From Lepturacanthus savala (Eukaryota; Chordata; Actinopteri; Scombriformes; Trichiuridae): a DNA stretch of 64,000 bases. The DNA is taken from contig CM060465.1 in the NCBI GenBank assembly GCA_030544235.1, forward strand, positions 10,657,001 to 10,721,000. Direction: 5' to 3'. The notes below the pieces were generated by a model. It worked only from the letters and a program-made list of their open reading frames with translations, was not told where the DNA came from and ran no database searches. Of this stretch, positions 26,601 through 37,920 are shown piece by piece (position 1 is the first letter of the stretch; every line of letters begins with the position of its first letter). The translations under genes were made by a program, and so were the position numbers.

Positions 26601-29600
26601 GAACAAAGCAAAGCTGTTACTATTCATCTGTCATGACATGAGAACCAAACCAGTATATTATCATGGTGGTATCACAGGAGCTTGTTTTTTCACCTGCAGT
26701 TTTTGCATTTCCTAGAGCTGTTGTGTCTGGCCTGTGGATGATGGTCACATCAAACACTGCTTTCATGTCTGGCTCATCAAAACAAGGAAACACTCTTCTG
26801 GCATCTGTTGGCTCCATATTGGTGGCGACAAGGAACCTATGGTTACAGATAAAGACAGTCAGCCCCTCAGTATCAGGTACTGGTGCATAAACCTAAAACT
26901 TATAAGCAACATATTAGTCATTTCCAGGGAATTTAAATTAATATAAATATTTCCACTCAGCGATTTCAAATTGTGTTTAATAAAAAACAGTATATGCAAT
27001 GCTTGCTGTATGGTATGTAAGGGATTTCTCTTTTTGAACTGTTTTTCTGTGTCTGCCTATAAATGTGTCATTACAACCCTGCTACAGTGGAGTAGTTTTT
27101 AAAATAGAGGTAAAGAAATTATTACCTTTAATGCAGACAATGAAAAAACAAAATATAAAATAACAATTAATAGAAGGAAGTTTAAATTGGTAGTTAAACA
27201 TTAGTTAATTGTTTTTTTAAATTGTTTGTTAATGGTTAATAATTAGTTTGTAAACTATCTAAAAACATTATTTGGATGGCTATTATGAAATATAACTGAT
27301 GTTTTTAATGGTTATTTATTCGTTTGCAAGTGCTTTGTAAAACATCAATGCACTTTTTTGCATTTTTCTCACGTATAGAAGAGTAAATATTTGTGCATCA
27401 TCTCATCATCTCAAGTCATCTCAACTTTATATAGACCACTTTAGAAACGGGCACAGCTGAAACTATAAAATACTGAAAATATAAAAAACAAAAACAGAGA
27501 ACAGAGTCTCACATGGGTTTGAGAGCCATGAAATAAATATAAGTTTTCAAACAAACAAATTATTTAACCATATGGTATATTGAAAGTGCAAGAATCAGAA
27601 AAGGTTAAGCTTTTCCAGATTTAAAAATTATATTAAAGGAATATAAATATCACACATAAATTTAGTAAGCTACTGATGTACTGTGATCCAATAATAATTA
27701 ATATATGTACAAAAATGCCTCCAAAAGGAAGAGTCTTTTTAATGGCCACTACGAGGAATGATTACAGCAGCAAAATCTGCAAAGATGTCTGTTTTCTCAA
27801 TTGTCAGCTGACAGTGAAAGGTTTCTCTGAGTTCATCAAAAGTCCAGTTTTAAGGGGTGGACCTACAAGCAAGATTTGTAACATCACAAAATAGTTTTTA
27901 AGATGAAGTTTCCAAGATTCAATTTACACAAGTGTGATGTGGAGCCTTGAAGCCAAAAGTGAACAAACCTGAGAATGGACTTTATAGTGAAGGAGAGACA
28001 TCTTGTGTCCAACAGTTACATTTTTGAAAATGCTTATTCTGGATCTTCTTAATGAGGGAGAATGTGTAACTTGTTAAGGATTTTAACAAGAAAAAATAAC
28101 TTTTGTTATGCAAAAAACATCACACAAATTATTTTTCAACTTACTTTATATACACCTTCATACATGTCTGGAGAGAATCTTAAAAACATAATGTCGATTA
28201 ATCTATAGCCAAAACCTCCAGCCAAAACAGAAGGTTATAATCTAAAAGCTGATGAGGAGTTTCTATTTGAACTGGTGCAGCTTTTGTAGTCATTACAGTA
28301 ATGGATTAGTGCAGCGGTTCCCAAACTTTTTTAGCTGCGCACCCCCATCTATATCCCTACCTGGTTGACGCACCCCCTATTTCCCACACCTTCCAAAAAA
28401 CACAACTAAATGTCTTAAGGCAGCATGTTTAATTCTGCTCAACTAGAACACATCATCACATGATCATCAGGGGTGAAAGTGGTTCAAAACTCTTGCTGGA
28501 ACTCTTTTTTCTTGTTGTTTCTTCAGCTCCCGGCTGAGCGCTTTCACATTTTCTATTAAAATGTCGTATATTCTGCGTTGCATAGGCTGCGTTGTGCCAA
28601 CATCATTTTGCTCAGTGAGAGCAAACACATGTGGTTTGAACCAATCAGAATTCGCGATGCTGATAACGTGACCATGTGTCCATCAGCCAACCAGTAACGC
28701 ATTTGTTCAGCCGAGCTGAACAAATGCCGGTCATCTTAACGGAATGTAGTTCCGGCTCACTTTCACCCCTGCTAAACAGAGAGAATTCGTATAACGGGAT
28801 ATTGAATATCCATTCAATGTCACAGATAAAACGTTTATTTAGACTCTTTATTGTGTCGGAAAATCCCACTTTGAAAAAACTTGATTAAAAACACTCCAGA
28901 CCGCCGTTACATTTTTAGCTTGCGCACCCCCGAGTGGCCGCTCGCGCATTAGTGGATGAGCGTTAAATCACCTCAAGAGATACTACTCAGCTAATCAAGT
29001 CTGTGCAATCCAGGTGGTAAAAATTGTGAATCTACAGCATACATGAAAAGGAAGAAAGAGAAAAGATGCTACAGGTAGAACAAAACAAAGGAGAATACAG
29101 ATGACTGAGCCAGAGAAAGTGAGAAATAAATAAGGAACAAATTGCCCTCTCCAGAAAAAGAAAAGTGGACAGACTCATTTCTGTTCATACTTCCCACTGG
29201 AAACACTAAACCACTGTGTCTCATATTCAGAAACCATGGCACTTATTAAATGTGTCAATGTGGAACATATTCACTGCCCAACAACATGCTCATGTGTGTT
29301 CCCTCAGAGTCTTGATGTGCAGATGATTTTGGGTCAACACAAAAAGCCATTTAGGGATTGTCAAAGATGAAGTAATGCAGAAGTGGAGGTACTTCTTGAG
29401 AGAAAACTAAAACAAGAGCTTTGTGATAAAATAGAGCAAATACCCATGTCAGTATCATCAGACAGTCAAGACAGTAGGCCTAACTGTGGATGTAACAAAG
29501 CTGTTAGTGTCACATTTTTCGACACAGACCAGAAAGTGTTCTGTGAAGACCTGTACACTCCCCTTCAGTACAAGAGACAAATCTACCTGGCCATTAAGGA

Positions 29601-30547
29601 GATGTTAACACTAACAGGACTAGATCCAAAACAATTGTTTTCAATAACCACAGATGAAGAAAAGTTATGATCTTCTGACCTTTGCTTCAAGACATTTTCT
29701 TTACTTTAGTTGATTACTCCTGATCTAGAGAATATCTTTAGGTTGTTCAAATCAAAACCATGAGAGTTCTCAGGTTGGTCGCTACTTCAGTTGTTGTACC
29801 GAAAGTGTGCGATTACTACTTCTGTTAATCAATTTACTGAAAGAAAAGAACTTGCAATTAGAATACTTTGAATGAGGCTAGGATTACAAATTCTACTCTT
29901 TATAGCTTTGAACTTACCATTGCTTTTGTTTTTTTTGCTTACCTCTCTGAATTTGTATCACCTATATCAGCTGGGAGACCTTCATGGTACATGCTGACAT
30001 ACGCCCCCTGAAGAAGACCTAGTTCTCCCTCGAAAGACAGAGAGAGACTATAGTTCATTCCACTCTTTAAAGCACTGTTCAACGGGATCTCCAGAAAGTC
30101 GCTTTGATCTGTATGGTATATCAAGCCACCAGATACCCCTATGATCTCATTAGTGTCTTCGTTCTTCACCACCGGACGGGAAACATTCAGCTCTTTGCTG
30201 TGGAGGTAGATGGTGCTAGTACCCTTAACACAGACAAAGTGAACCGTAGAGCTTCCTTCGAACTTGAACGTCTGGTTGAGAGTAGTGACATTCACTTCCT
30301 CAATGATTTTGGGGTAGAGGTATTGCTTGATGGAGATCTCGTACCTCTCGGGTATAAGATCCTTCGGTAGTCGCATGTCTGGTGGTGGACCTTCAGTAGT
30401 AGTTGGGTAGGTTGGACGTGCTGTTGGGTTCATTTGACCGATCTGAGTTTTGTACAATATGATCATGGCGAGAAATCCTCCGATGGCAGAGACGGTCAGT
30501 ACGACGAAGGTGGCGGCAATGGTCTTGGATATGATGGACCCTTTCAT
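12226..30547 (-). CDS. anpep: Aminopeptidase N (membrane alanyl aminopeptidase), complete
   Basis: Zinc ectoenzyme (M1) removing N-terminal residues from peptides. Twenty exons, 945 aa: 30547-29943, 26836-26694, 26588-26455, 26184-26064, 25927-25773, 25183-25070, 24822-24679, 24521-24456, 23583-23518, 23415-23267, 22224-22142, 22003-21870, 20349-20294, 20132-19985, 19802-19714, 18586-18476, 17503-17336, 17164-17024, 14397-14334, 12372-12226. All joins keep frame. Short cytoplasmic N-terminus, one signal-anchor helix at ~10-32, then a Thr/Pro stalk. Zinc motif HELAH at 381-385 with Glu404 after the usual 18-residue spacing (WLNEG); catalytic Tyr470. Length is close to human (967). The GAMEN exopeptidase motif reads AGMEN (345-349), with Glu348 kept. 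Exon 8 ends at a GC donor, and exon 17 has a (TG)n tract at its acceptor. The start lies in gtcaccATGA. Fish may carry more than one copy, so the a/b paralogue is not assigned. Confidence 0.95.
13226..13280. repeat. Degenerate TG-rich microsatellite
   Basis: An imperfect (TG)n tract with cg interruptions, such as gtgtgcgtgtgtgggtgcgtg, in the anpep intron before the last exon. It is interrupted and hence probably old. No other function is suggested. Confidence 0.85.
16464..16704. repeat. Inverted repeat around a gccatcttg core
   Basis: The left copy (about 16464-16493) reads ctggcagccatcttgccaca and the right copy (about 16674-16703) reads tgtgccaagatggccgccag, which is its reverse complement with a few changes over about 30 bp. 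About 180 bp separates them. This could be a short DNA-transposon relic or a repeat inserted twice in opposite directions. It lies in the anpep intron between exons 18 and 19. Confidence 0.6.
17510..17600. repeat. (CA)n microsatellite abutting the anpep exon 17 acceptor
   Basis: About 45 perfect CA units on the + strand, i.e. (TG)n in the anpep transcript. The tract ends five bases before the acceptor AG of exon 17 (gattcag), so no ordinary pyrimidine tract exists there. A second short CA tract lies at about 17880-17896 in the same intron. Confidence 0.97.
23064..23190 (+). repeat. Retroelement-tail-like interspersed repeat
   Basis: It contains cttctatacccacttattcc, cattagggtaacagggggtc and aggcgggaggaagggataca. 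These words follow the order of a common vertebrate/fish repeat tail (ctataccgcttatcc ... gggtcgcgggggg ... ggcgggataca). It lies in the anpep intron between exons 10 and 11 and has no coding capacity. Class assignment is by pattern only. Confidence 0.5.
24005..24145. repeat. Compound tetranucleotide repeat (CTAC)n(CCCA)n(CTAT)n
   Basis: About 24 units of CTAC on the + strand, followed by short CCCA and CTAT/CTATC tracts. In the sense of anpep this is (GTAG)n, inside the intron that starts with a GC donor. The open frames with PTYLPTYL in all three forward frames are artefacts of the repeat. Confidence 0.97.
28312..28954. repeat. hAT-like element relic in anpep intron 1
   Basis: It opens with cagcggttcccaaacttttt followed by agctgcgcaccccc, an end typical of hAT-derived repeats. 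A second, directly oriented ttagcttgcgcacccccgag lies near 28914-28935. The outer edges are bordered by the short word attagtg on both sides (28304-28311 and 28948-28954), possibly a decayed 8-bp target duplication. There is no open transposase frame. The interior holds a smaller element. Confidence 0.5.
28468..28771. mobile_element. Nested 304-bp MITE with 14-bp terminal inverted repeats
   Basis: The left end, caggggtgaaagtg, is matched by the right end, cactttcacccctg, as an exact 14-bp inverted repeat, after which similarity fades. A CAGGGG terminus and short length suggest a hAT-type non-autonomous element. No clear 8-bp target duplication is visible. It lies inside the relic at 28312-28954, so it is probably the later insertion. 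Confidence 0.55.
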
Positions 30548-30680
30548 GGTGACTGCGTCTGTTAGCTCCTGCTGAACGTCCCAATGTTTTACTGGTAGAG
30601 CCTGATGAGTCCCAAAGGGTGGATGCTTCTATGCCTCTGGTGTGCAATGACTGATCTGTATAGTTTCAAGTAAACTCCCT

Positions 30681-30738
30681 CCCATAAAATGGGCTTGGCC
30701 TCAGCAATTAAGAGTCTGTTCCTAGATTAAGCATTAAC
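30681..30738 (-). promoter_or_regulatory. Candidate anpep promoter: HNF1-like site and TTTATG box
   Basis: Read toward the gene, a gttaatgcttaat word (30726-30738) matches the HNF1 consensus GTTAATNATTAAC at most positions. About 40 bp further downstream is cccattttatggg (30681-30693), usable as a TATA-like or CDX-type (TTTATG) element. The start codon follows about 135 bp later. Mammalian ANPEP has an HNF1-dependent epithelial promoter, so the arrangement fits. The start of transcription itself is not visible. Confidence 0.45.
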
Positions 30739-30739
30739 T

Positions 30740-33700
30740 TGGGAGTTGCTGAAAGAGCAAAGTGTAATGTGTGAAAAAGGCAATGTTCATTGACCTTGTT
30801 GTAAATAATCTCTTAGATTGTGCTCTCAAACATCTGGAGGTGGTTACTGTGGTCTGTGGCCACTAATGCAGGGGTTAGGTGAACCTCAAGGAACACTTTA
30901 TCCTTACATTGCACTCGCCAACTCATCACACACACCTCTTCACATTCCCTTTCTATGAACTTTTAACAAACACTGATCTGAACCATCGTAACCACATGCC
31001 TCCCTGGACACAAGAGCTGCTGGTGAAGAAAATCCATAGAGGAGTTACAAGAACACCAGTATCATGCAGGTGTCAAGAGTCCCGAGTTGCAGTAGCCTAC
31101 CCTCCAACTTCTGCCATCCACAGCCAGGTGAAACCTCAGCGCAGGGGGTCAGACGCCTTTTTCTCAAGCTTACATGTCAATACAGATCCTGTGCAATTGA
31201 CAAAATCCCAACAAACGAGAAGCATGTGAAGGGAGGAGTGCTGAGAGGGCTGGATAAGAGAGGAGGGGAAAAAAGAGAGGAGGAGAATAGAAAACAGAGT
31301 AATTTGGGAAACCATTGAATTTGCTGGAAAGCCCCCAACCTCAGGGAACCACGACCGCCATGACCAAGACACACACATTCCTCACCTCAGGAGAGGAAAC
31401 ACATGGAGACAAATAGGCAAAGTAGGAACAGTGTAGAAAAAGCGGGCCTGGGCTGCTGGGTGTGGCGATGGTTATTTATTCTGAGAACAGATGTTTGTGT
31501 TGCAGTGTCAAGGAGATCAAAACGAACTGACCATACTGAAATAGTACGATGGTGCATTGAAGGAAAATCATAACAGCGTGGCCAGATTCTTGCTGTACAT
31601 GATCTCTAATTAATGTGCTGTAAGTGATGTATTTGTATTTATGACACTTGTGAAAATACTTTTTCTATCAAATAGTGAATTCCATTCAGTCAGCCAGATT
31701 TAACAAGTGTAACCGTAAATAAAGGGCCAGGAATAAGTCTCTGGTAATATAAAATAAAGTACCATTGATTTGGACTTTAAAAATAAAGTGTGTAATAGGC
31801 CAGATGTTAGACCACAGTTAAAATGTTAAAGACCAGATGTTCCAAAATCCGTCCAAATATCAGCATGTTCAGTTCACTTCTGATCAACATGACGTGTAGT
31901 AGATTGGACTTGTGCTGTTTTCAGAGAGGTTCTGTTTCTTTGGAAGCAGGAGGTAGGTGCTGGAGAGATTGAAACTGTAAAGCTTCCAGCTGACACAGAC
32001 ACACACACACACATATATACACAGGAGGTAATCAAATTATGTGACCATCATACATGGATATATTCCTAAGAGGTCAAAATACCATCAAGCACACATCTGC
32101 TACTTGTGCAACACATTGTCCTGCAGTGAAATTATCGCAATCCATCATTTTTTGGACAATGTTACACTACTGCAGCTGTAAGCACACGTTCCTGCTGTAA
32201 GATGAGAGATGTTCATGGCCAAACTTTTGACAATAACGACCTCTGCTGATTTGGAGGATAATTGCAAGAGCACTGATTCTATTTCTCAGCTGTCAGAAGC
32301 AGTTGCGGCTTGTGGTAATAAGGAATGAAAATAAAAAATTGACAATCATATCTTTAGTCCATGGTCCAAACCTGATCCACACATGTTTAACAGCTGGACT
32401 GGTCAGTCACTTCCTGTAGTGTTATAAGCAACAAACATCTTCCATGACAGCACTGTGCAAATGTTAGAAGCTCATAAAATCATTATTTCAGCTTGTGTTG
32501 CTTTAGAGGGAATCACATAAAATAAAATTCCACTAAAAGTCACGCGCTGATAATGAAACAATTCAAAATGGGCTTTCAAGACACATACATTGTGTGGAAA
32601 ACTGGTAGGAATGACCCCTGGTTTAGTTGCATTCCTGACAGGCTGAAATAAGAATTACAACAGATTAAAGCTGCCTGTGAATGTGCTGAGCAGCTGTGTC
32701 AGAGACTGAAACAGAACCAGTTTGGGTTTTCAGGATATCTGATACTCTATAGGATTTTGGTCCTTGATCCCTTTTTGTTTGTGTCTTGACACAGACTCTT
32801 GAATTTTTCTGTATTACTACAAATGACATGGGTCAAATGTGTCATGTAGGATACAATTTATTATATATATGATCAATTTAAGTCAATTTTAAAAAAAGAA
32901 ATATTTACAGCATGTGCACACCTGACCTTATTGGTCAACAGTGCAATTCTCTAGCAGAGGACTCCTTTTCTATATTTTCTATACAGCCTGGTCCATCCAT
33001 TGGAAACAGTGGATGACTGCATATTTGAGGATAAATACAACTGAATTCATTCAATGACAATAGTTGAATTTATAGTACAGTACAAATCCATTTTTGTAAC
33101 AGAGTATAAGGACTGCTGTTAGGGAAAAAAGTATTCAACTTCAGCCAAAATAAAATCCACATATTTTGAGACTAAATTTGTAAAATATTGAGGAAAACGT
33201 CTTAATATTATGAGGAAAAAAGAAATTGAGTTGTGATATTTACAATTATTATTTAAGAGTTGGACCACATGACTTTTTCTTCTAATATTACAACTAAAAG
33301 ACTTTATTATCCACAGTGTGTAAATTATTTTTGGTGTTTCTGTAAGAAATGCCATTAAAACATACACAGAAATAAAATGTGTTCATGTTGAAACATGCCA
33401 TGATGACTTTTGTCTCCAAATGCTGCAACTTTTTTCTCAAAATATTTCAGAACTTTATCCTCAACATATTACAGCTTTCCTGAAAATAACAACTGTTTCA
33501 CAAAATATAATGCCTTTTTTCTTGAAATGATGACTCTTACCTCATAACAGTACAGCTTTATACAATATTGACATACTACAACTATTTCTTGTACAAATAA
33601 AATTTCATTATCAAAAAATGTTTCCTTGATTCGCAAAGACTCTGTTTATCAGTGGTCCTAATACTCCACTGTATTGTTCTCTAAGGCTAAACTCAGGCTG

Positions 33701-34258
33701 AATCCACAACTTGGGAGAAGCTTGGTCCACTCAATGCATTTGGTCATTTTTCATGGCTCAGGTGGTGTTGTGGTAAATGTCATCATGTTTTCCAGCACTG
33801 AGTGGAAATTAATCCTGGTCAGCACAACATGGTGCTTTTTGGAGATATCGGACAAAAAAATAAAATAATAAACGTCAAGGCTGTGTGTCATTGGGCCTCA
33901 TGAAGGAAGCAATATACAAATACATTGTCTTACATTGTTCTTATCCATAATTTGTTCTTCTTTTACATTTCAGGGATTCACAAATGATTTTAAGTTTTAC
34001 TTGGTGGGGAAAAATACTTGATTATGATATAATCAAATTCAGGTTATTAGAGTTAAAGTTAATTATAATGTTATCAAATTTGTGTGCTAAAGAAATACTT
34101 TGCCTACTGATGTAATTAAAACCATATTATCCAGAAGATTTTCTATTTTTACTTAATTTTTTATTGCACACAGTTCATACTCCAAGTCATTACTATATAA
34201 GTTCTTCTTATAGACGTTTTTGGTGGAATCTATTAATTAAACATTGGTGATGTCCTCT
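30740..34258. other. Intergenic region anpep / F-box gene, no gene seen
   Basis: The short open frames here have no family signature and no splice-linked partners. A short CA run lies at about 31998-32013. A reverse-strand AATAAA (TTTATT at 34160-34165) is a candidate 3' end for the F-box gene, about 480 bp past its stop. The rest is unremarkable AT-rich sequence. Confidence 0.6.
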
Positions 34259-34300
34259 TATACAGTGTTCAGGGTGTTTCTGTCCTCATGCAGCAACATT

Positions 34301-34340
<40 letters not shown>

Positions 34341-34382
34341 AATGTTGCTGCATGAGGACAGAAACACCCTGAACACTGTATA
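34259..34382. repeat. Perfect 124-bp palindrome with (TA)n centre
   Basis: Every base from 34259 to 34320 is the reverse complement of 34321-34382, checked ten bases at a time. The arms carry cagtgttcagggtgtttctg and gcagcaacattatca, and the centre is about 34 bp of TA. An extra direct copy of the inner right arm (tgataatgttgctgcatgag) follows at about 34384-34408. The element lies about 260 bp past the F-box stop, inside its probable 3' UTR. Confidence 0.97.
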
Positions 34383-34643
34383 TATGATAATGTTGCTGCA
34401 TGAGGACCATTGTCAATTTTGTAAAAGTGTTTGGACCTAAAATAGAAGCTTCCTGAGGAAAAGCTGGAAACAGCCTGCAATCATTGAAATTGTACTTCAA
34501 GGTCTCAGTTTTCATCTGCAACAATATTGGTGTCTCTCTGAGTGAATAGTGAGTTCATTCAGGCGGGGACAGAAATGGTGTTTTCTGGAATCTACCAGTG
34601 AATGACCAGTATGCACTTGATTTGTTGTGAGTTGTGGCGTTGA

Positions 34644-36531
34644 CTACCACAGCCAGCTGTCTAGGTGCTGGACGCAGTAACAGGACTGTACCAGGATGGC
34701 GGACAGCTCTCCATAGCTCTCCTCCCTCCACGTGGGGAGGAGCCTTTCGTTGTTGAGAGCCTGGAGCTTGGGCGTTCCCTCGCGGAGGACGTGGTACAGG
34801 CAGGGCCACCGGCTCTGGATCCTCAGTCTGGTCCGCCTGTCCAGCGTTATGCCGCGGACGATCTTCTTAGCTCGTAGCTCGCGCAGGGCCGGCAGCTTCA
34901 GACAGGAGAAGACCAGGCCGCGGCTGGGCGACACGTCCAGGAACTCCAGAGAGAGCGACTCCAGCGTGTAGGAGATACCCAGGTTCCTCAGCGGCACCAG
35001 GATGTGCAGAGTCAGGGACTTCAGATTCGGCAGGGATGTGGTGAGCGTCTGCAGCGTTGAGGGAGTCACTCCCTTGAAGACCCAGAAGTACTTGAGCTCG
35101 AGGACCCGGAGCTGCTGGAACTGGGTGAGCAGCGACACAGACACGTCGGACCAGTCGAAGTGTAGCCGCATCTTGGAGATTCGGGGGCAGCTGTGTGTGA
35201 GTTTGGTCAGCAGCTCCTGGAAACTGGTCACCTGTCAAATCCAATCAAAGAGGTGAAATACACTACTCAGAGTAGGTTAGGGATATTGGTATTTACATGA
35301 GTGCTTTCCCTATTTGGTCTGAAGTTTAATGAAATAAGTAAATGTTCCCTTTGATATTACTGAAAATGAATTTTAATTTTAATTTAATATTTTATTTTAA
35401 TATTTATTACCCCCAAAATGTATGAAATCCATTGAGTCTCTCACAATATCTGTAACATATTGTGAGTAGTGTATGTACCTTGAGATTTGTCTGGAAAACA
35501 AGTGACGAGATGCCACTATGGACAAGAATAACAGCGGCTCCCTTTATGCTGTGCCTCGATTGCATTTTAAAATTGACAGACAGTAATGCGCAGGGTTTGA
35601 TTCCAGCAGCAAAACCTTTATTGCATGTTGTTCTCTGTCTCTTTTATTCCTCATTTACTGTCACCTCTCAGCTGTCACTGTCTGATAAAAGTAACAAATT
35701 ATTTCTTAAAACTTAAACCTGTATGCAAAAACACAGATTTTTACTATAGTGTCATAATTATTATTCATCTTATATTAATCTCATTTTATTGGCCTTAAAG
35801 ACAGGAATTCATAAACACATTTCTTATATCAAGTAGAACCAGGCTGGTAAAACATGAGATTAAGTCAAAAACTTCTGAGTGCTGAGGTTCAGTTTTTTTT
35901 TTACTGGTGCTGCATTCAGAGCATGTGAATCAGGCGCAGCTTTAATTCTAGATACAATCAATGTTACCTGATCCATCTTGGTAATGCTGTCCTGGTGGGA
36001 TGTGGAGCTGGAGTGGACCCTGAGGTCCAGCGGCTCCAGAAGGGTAAAGGTCCAGTTGAGGTCCAGGTGGCTGAGGTCCCTGCAGTGGATGTTGTCCAGC
36101 AGGTGGCTCAGCAGCTCGCCCCACTTGTTGCAGCGGTCCCCCAGGTCGAAGCTGGCTTTCATTGTGAGCAGGCTGGCGTGGCGGGAGATGAGGTGGTGGG
36201 TGTAATGGTGCACCCATGACTTCCACCTCTCGAACTCACGGTTGGAGACGAGCAGCCCCTCCTGACCTAGGTGGAAGACGCCACGGCGGGAGTAGTCGGC
36301 CACCCGCCACAGCTTCCATGAGCGGACCAGGCAGCTCCAGCTGAGGCAAACCAGAGCGCAACTACATTTATCCACCTCGTTCAGGAAGGACAGGACGTGC
36401 AGCTGGCACTCCACTGGCAGGAGGTTGAAAGGGAAGTAATCGTCCGTTGCTTTCCGCCGGCTGCTCACAGGAACCAGGGGTCTTTTCCGTGGTGACATGA
36501 TAACAGGGGGGTAGATGATGTTGGTGGTCAT
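34644..36531 (-). CDS. F-box protein with leucine-rich C-terminal half
   Basis: Two coding exons, 36531-35968 and 35231-34644, join as DQ|VTSFQELL in phase 0 to give 383 aa. Residues ~33-80 form an F-box (FPFNLLPVECQLHVLSFLNE ... CSCALVCLSWSCLVRSWKLW), the Skp1-binding part of SCF ubiquitin ligases. The rest has leucine-rich strands (LRVLELKYFWVF, LPNLKSLTLHIL, LESLSLEFLDV, LPALRELRAKK) that read like irregular LRRs, so it probably supplies substrate binding. It ends HLDSWLW. An in-frame Met at residue 12 (MSPRKRPL) is an alternative start. I do not recognise the orthologue: it does not resemble FBXO33 or FBXO39 as I know them. Coding sequence is GC-rich compared with its surroundings. Confidence 0.85.
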
Positions 36532-36606
36532 TGGTGGGGGTCAGAATCTCCACCGGGAGGTCTTGTGGTCTGGCTTTGCCATAAATCTCTCTATCCTTGT
36601 GAAAGC
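36532..36606 (-). other. Probable 5' UTR part of the F-box gene, second exon
   Basis: On the reverse strand ttctttag at about 36607-36614 is a good acceptor in front of gctttcacaagg, and the transcript would then run into the start codon at 36531. A matching donor (tgcaaaag|gtaac) ends a candidate noncoding exon at 37554. Both are splice-signal predictions only. Confidence 0.4.
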
Positions 36607-37350
36607 CTAAAGAAAAACATCAGAAAGCAAATGAATACAGAGAGATGTTGACTTAAAAAAAAATTCATGTGTAAACTCTGCACACTTGTAAAAGACGGCT
36701 CTTTATCCTCAGGGTGTTCTTTCTGAGTGTAAATAAAGGTATAGGCGATTCCTTTGAGTTCATGGGACTTCTCGTGACCAGGAAACAGAAGAAAAAACAC
36801 CATTCTGGTTAAGTAAGACAGTTTGTTTTACAACAGACTTGGCATTACTCATGTACAGTAAACTGTATCAAGTCATTTTTCTCTACTTTTCATTTTATTT
36901 TTTTATACTCTGGTTTCAGTTCAAAAGAATTTCTTTTGTAGTAAGCACTGACTCAGCTGGCTGGGGCCCAAAATACACAATTATAGCAGATGCACTCTCT
37001 TAAATTAAAGGACCTGTGCAAAAACACTGCAGGATGTGAATGTCAGTCCTTTTCTTATTAATTATTTAATGGTGTCGCATTACTTGACCAACCAGCGGGT
37101 TTACAATAACCCAACTCTGTGTTAATATAATAACCACATGATCACTTTTACAATGAAGTAATAATTATATTACTAATAGTAATACGAATAGTTGTAGCAA
37201 TTATAATAATATTATAATAATTATAGTAAAAACAGTAATAAATGCAATATTATTAATAATATCAATAGTAATAATAATAGGGTGCCTAAGTATTTTGCCT
37301 TACGATTAGCCGATGGGACCCTGCTTCGGAAAAATTATGTATGATGGTCA

Positions 37351-37351
37351 C

Positions 37352-37383
<32 letters not shown>

Positions 37384-37392
37384 TAATAATAA
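37351..37392. repeat. (AAT)n microsatellite
   Basis: About 13 AAT units with one tgataataa interruption. It lies in the putative first intron of the F-box gene. Similar but degenerate AAT/TAAT-rich sequence precedes it from about 37150. Confidence 0.9.
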
Positions 37393-37553
37393 CGAGCGTT
37401 AGTGACAGTTCCGGTATTTATTCTTCGGTTTTCTTTACAGGTTTATTCCAGCTTCAGGTGAGAATTTGACGCTTTAAGCTTAACGTTAGTTAATAATCTG
37501 TAATTCCTGTTCGTGAATCTTCTTGCTCAGATATATTATGAGTGTGTTGTTAC

Positions 37554-37886
37554 CTTTTGCAGGAACCGCTTCCTCCGTACTCAGTTGAAGGCGAAGCCGC
37601 TCGTAGCTAATGTTAGCACAGAGGAGACAAAGGATCCAAGTGACACTTATTCGCACTTATTGTTAAAGATTTTGAGGCTTGTGTGTAAAACGGCGTGTTA
37701 GAGTCTATGTGGAGACTTTATAAACACGGACACCTTTAATAAACGGAACAGTATTCAGTAACTGGGAGATTTAGCTGCCGAACAGCTGAGCTCTGTTGTT
37801 GTTTTTGTTGTGGCTCGCTGGTTGTGACGTCATCAAAAGCCGCCGAACTACACGTTTTCCGTCGGCGTAGCACCGCCGGGCGGGGC
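37554..37886 (-). promoter_or_regulatory. Probable promoter and noncoding exon 1 of the F-box gene
   Basis: A CpG-rich stretch contains a GC box (gggcggggc, 37878-37886) and a full palindromic CRE (TGACGTCA, 37825-37832). These would lie just upstream of a reverse-strand noncoding exon ending at a donor at 37554. The spacing suits a housekeeping-type promoter of the leftward F-box gene. No coding sequence is expected here. Confidence 0.5.
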
Positions 37887-37920
37887 TTGGTGTGGTTGAA
37901 GAGACGGTTCTATCTTACAC

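Noticed and set aside
29383..29670. 95-aa forward open frame inside anpep intron 1 (begins MEVLLERKLKQELC)
   Set aside because: No recognised domain, no splice partners and opposite to the host gene. It could be a transposon or retrocopy relic, but nothing in the sequence proves it.
35590..35606. tRNA B-box-like word ggtttgattcc
   Set aside because: No A-box at the right distance and no cloverleaf could be drawn.
34867..36226. Second-frame open frames over the F-box exons (125 and 92 aa)
   Set aside because: GC-rich shadows of the true frame; low-complexity content and no join that keeps frame.
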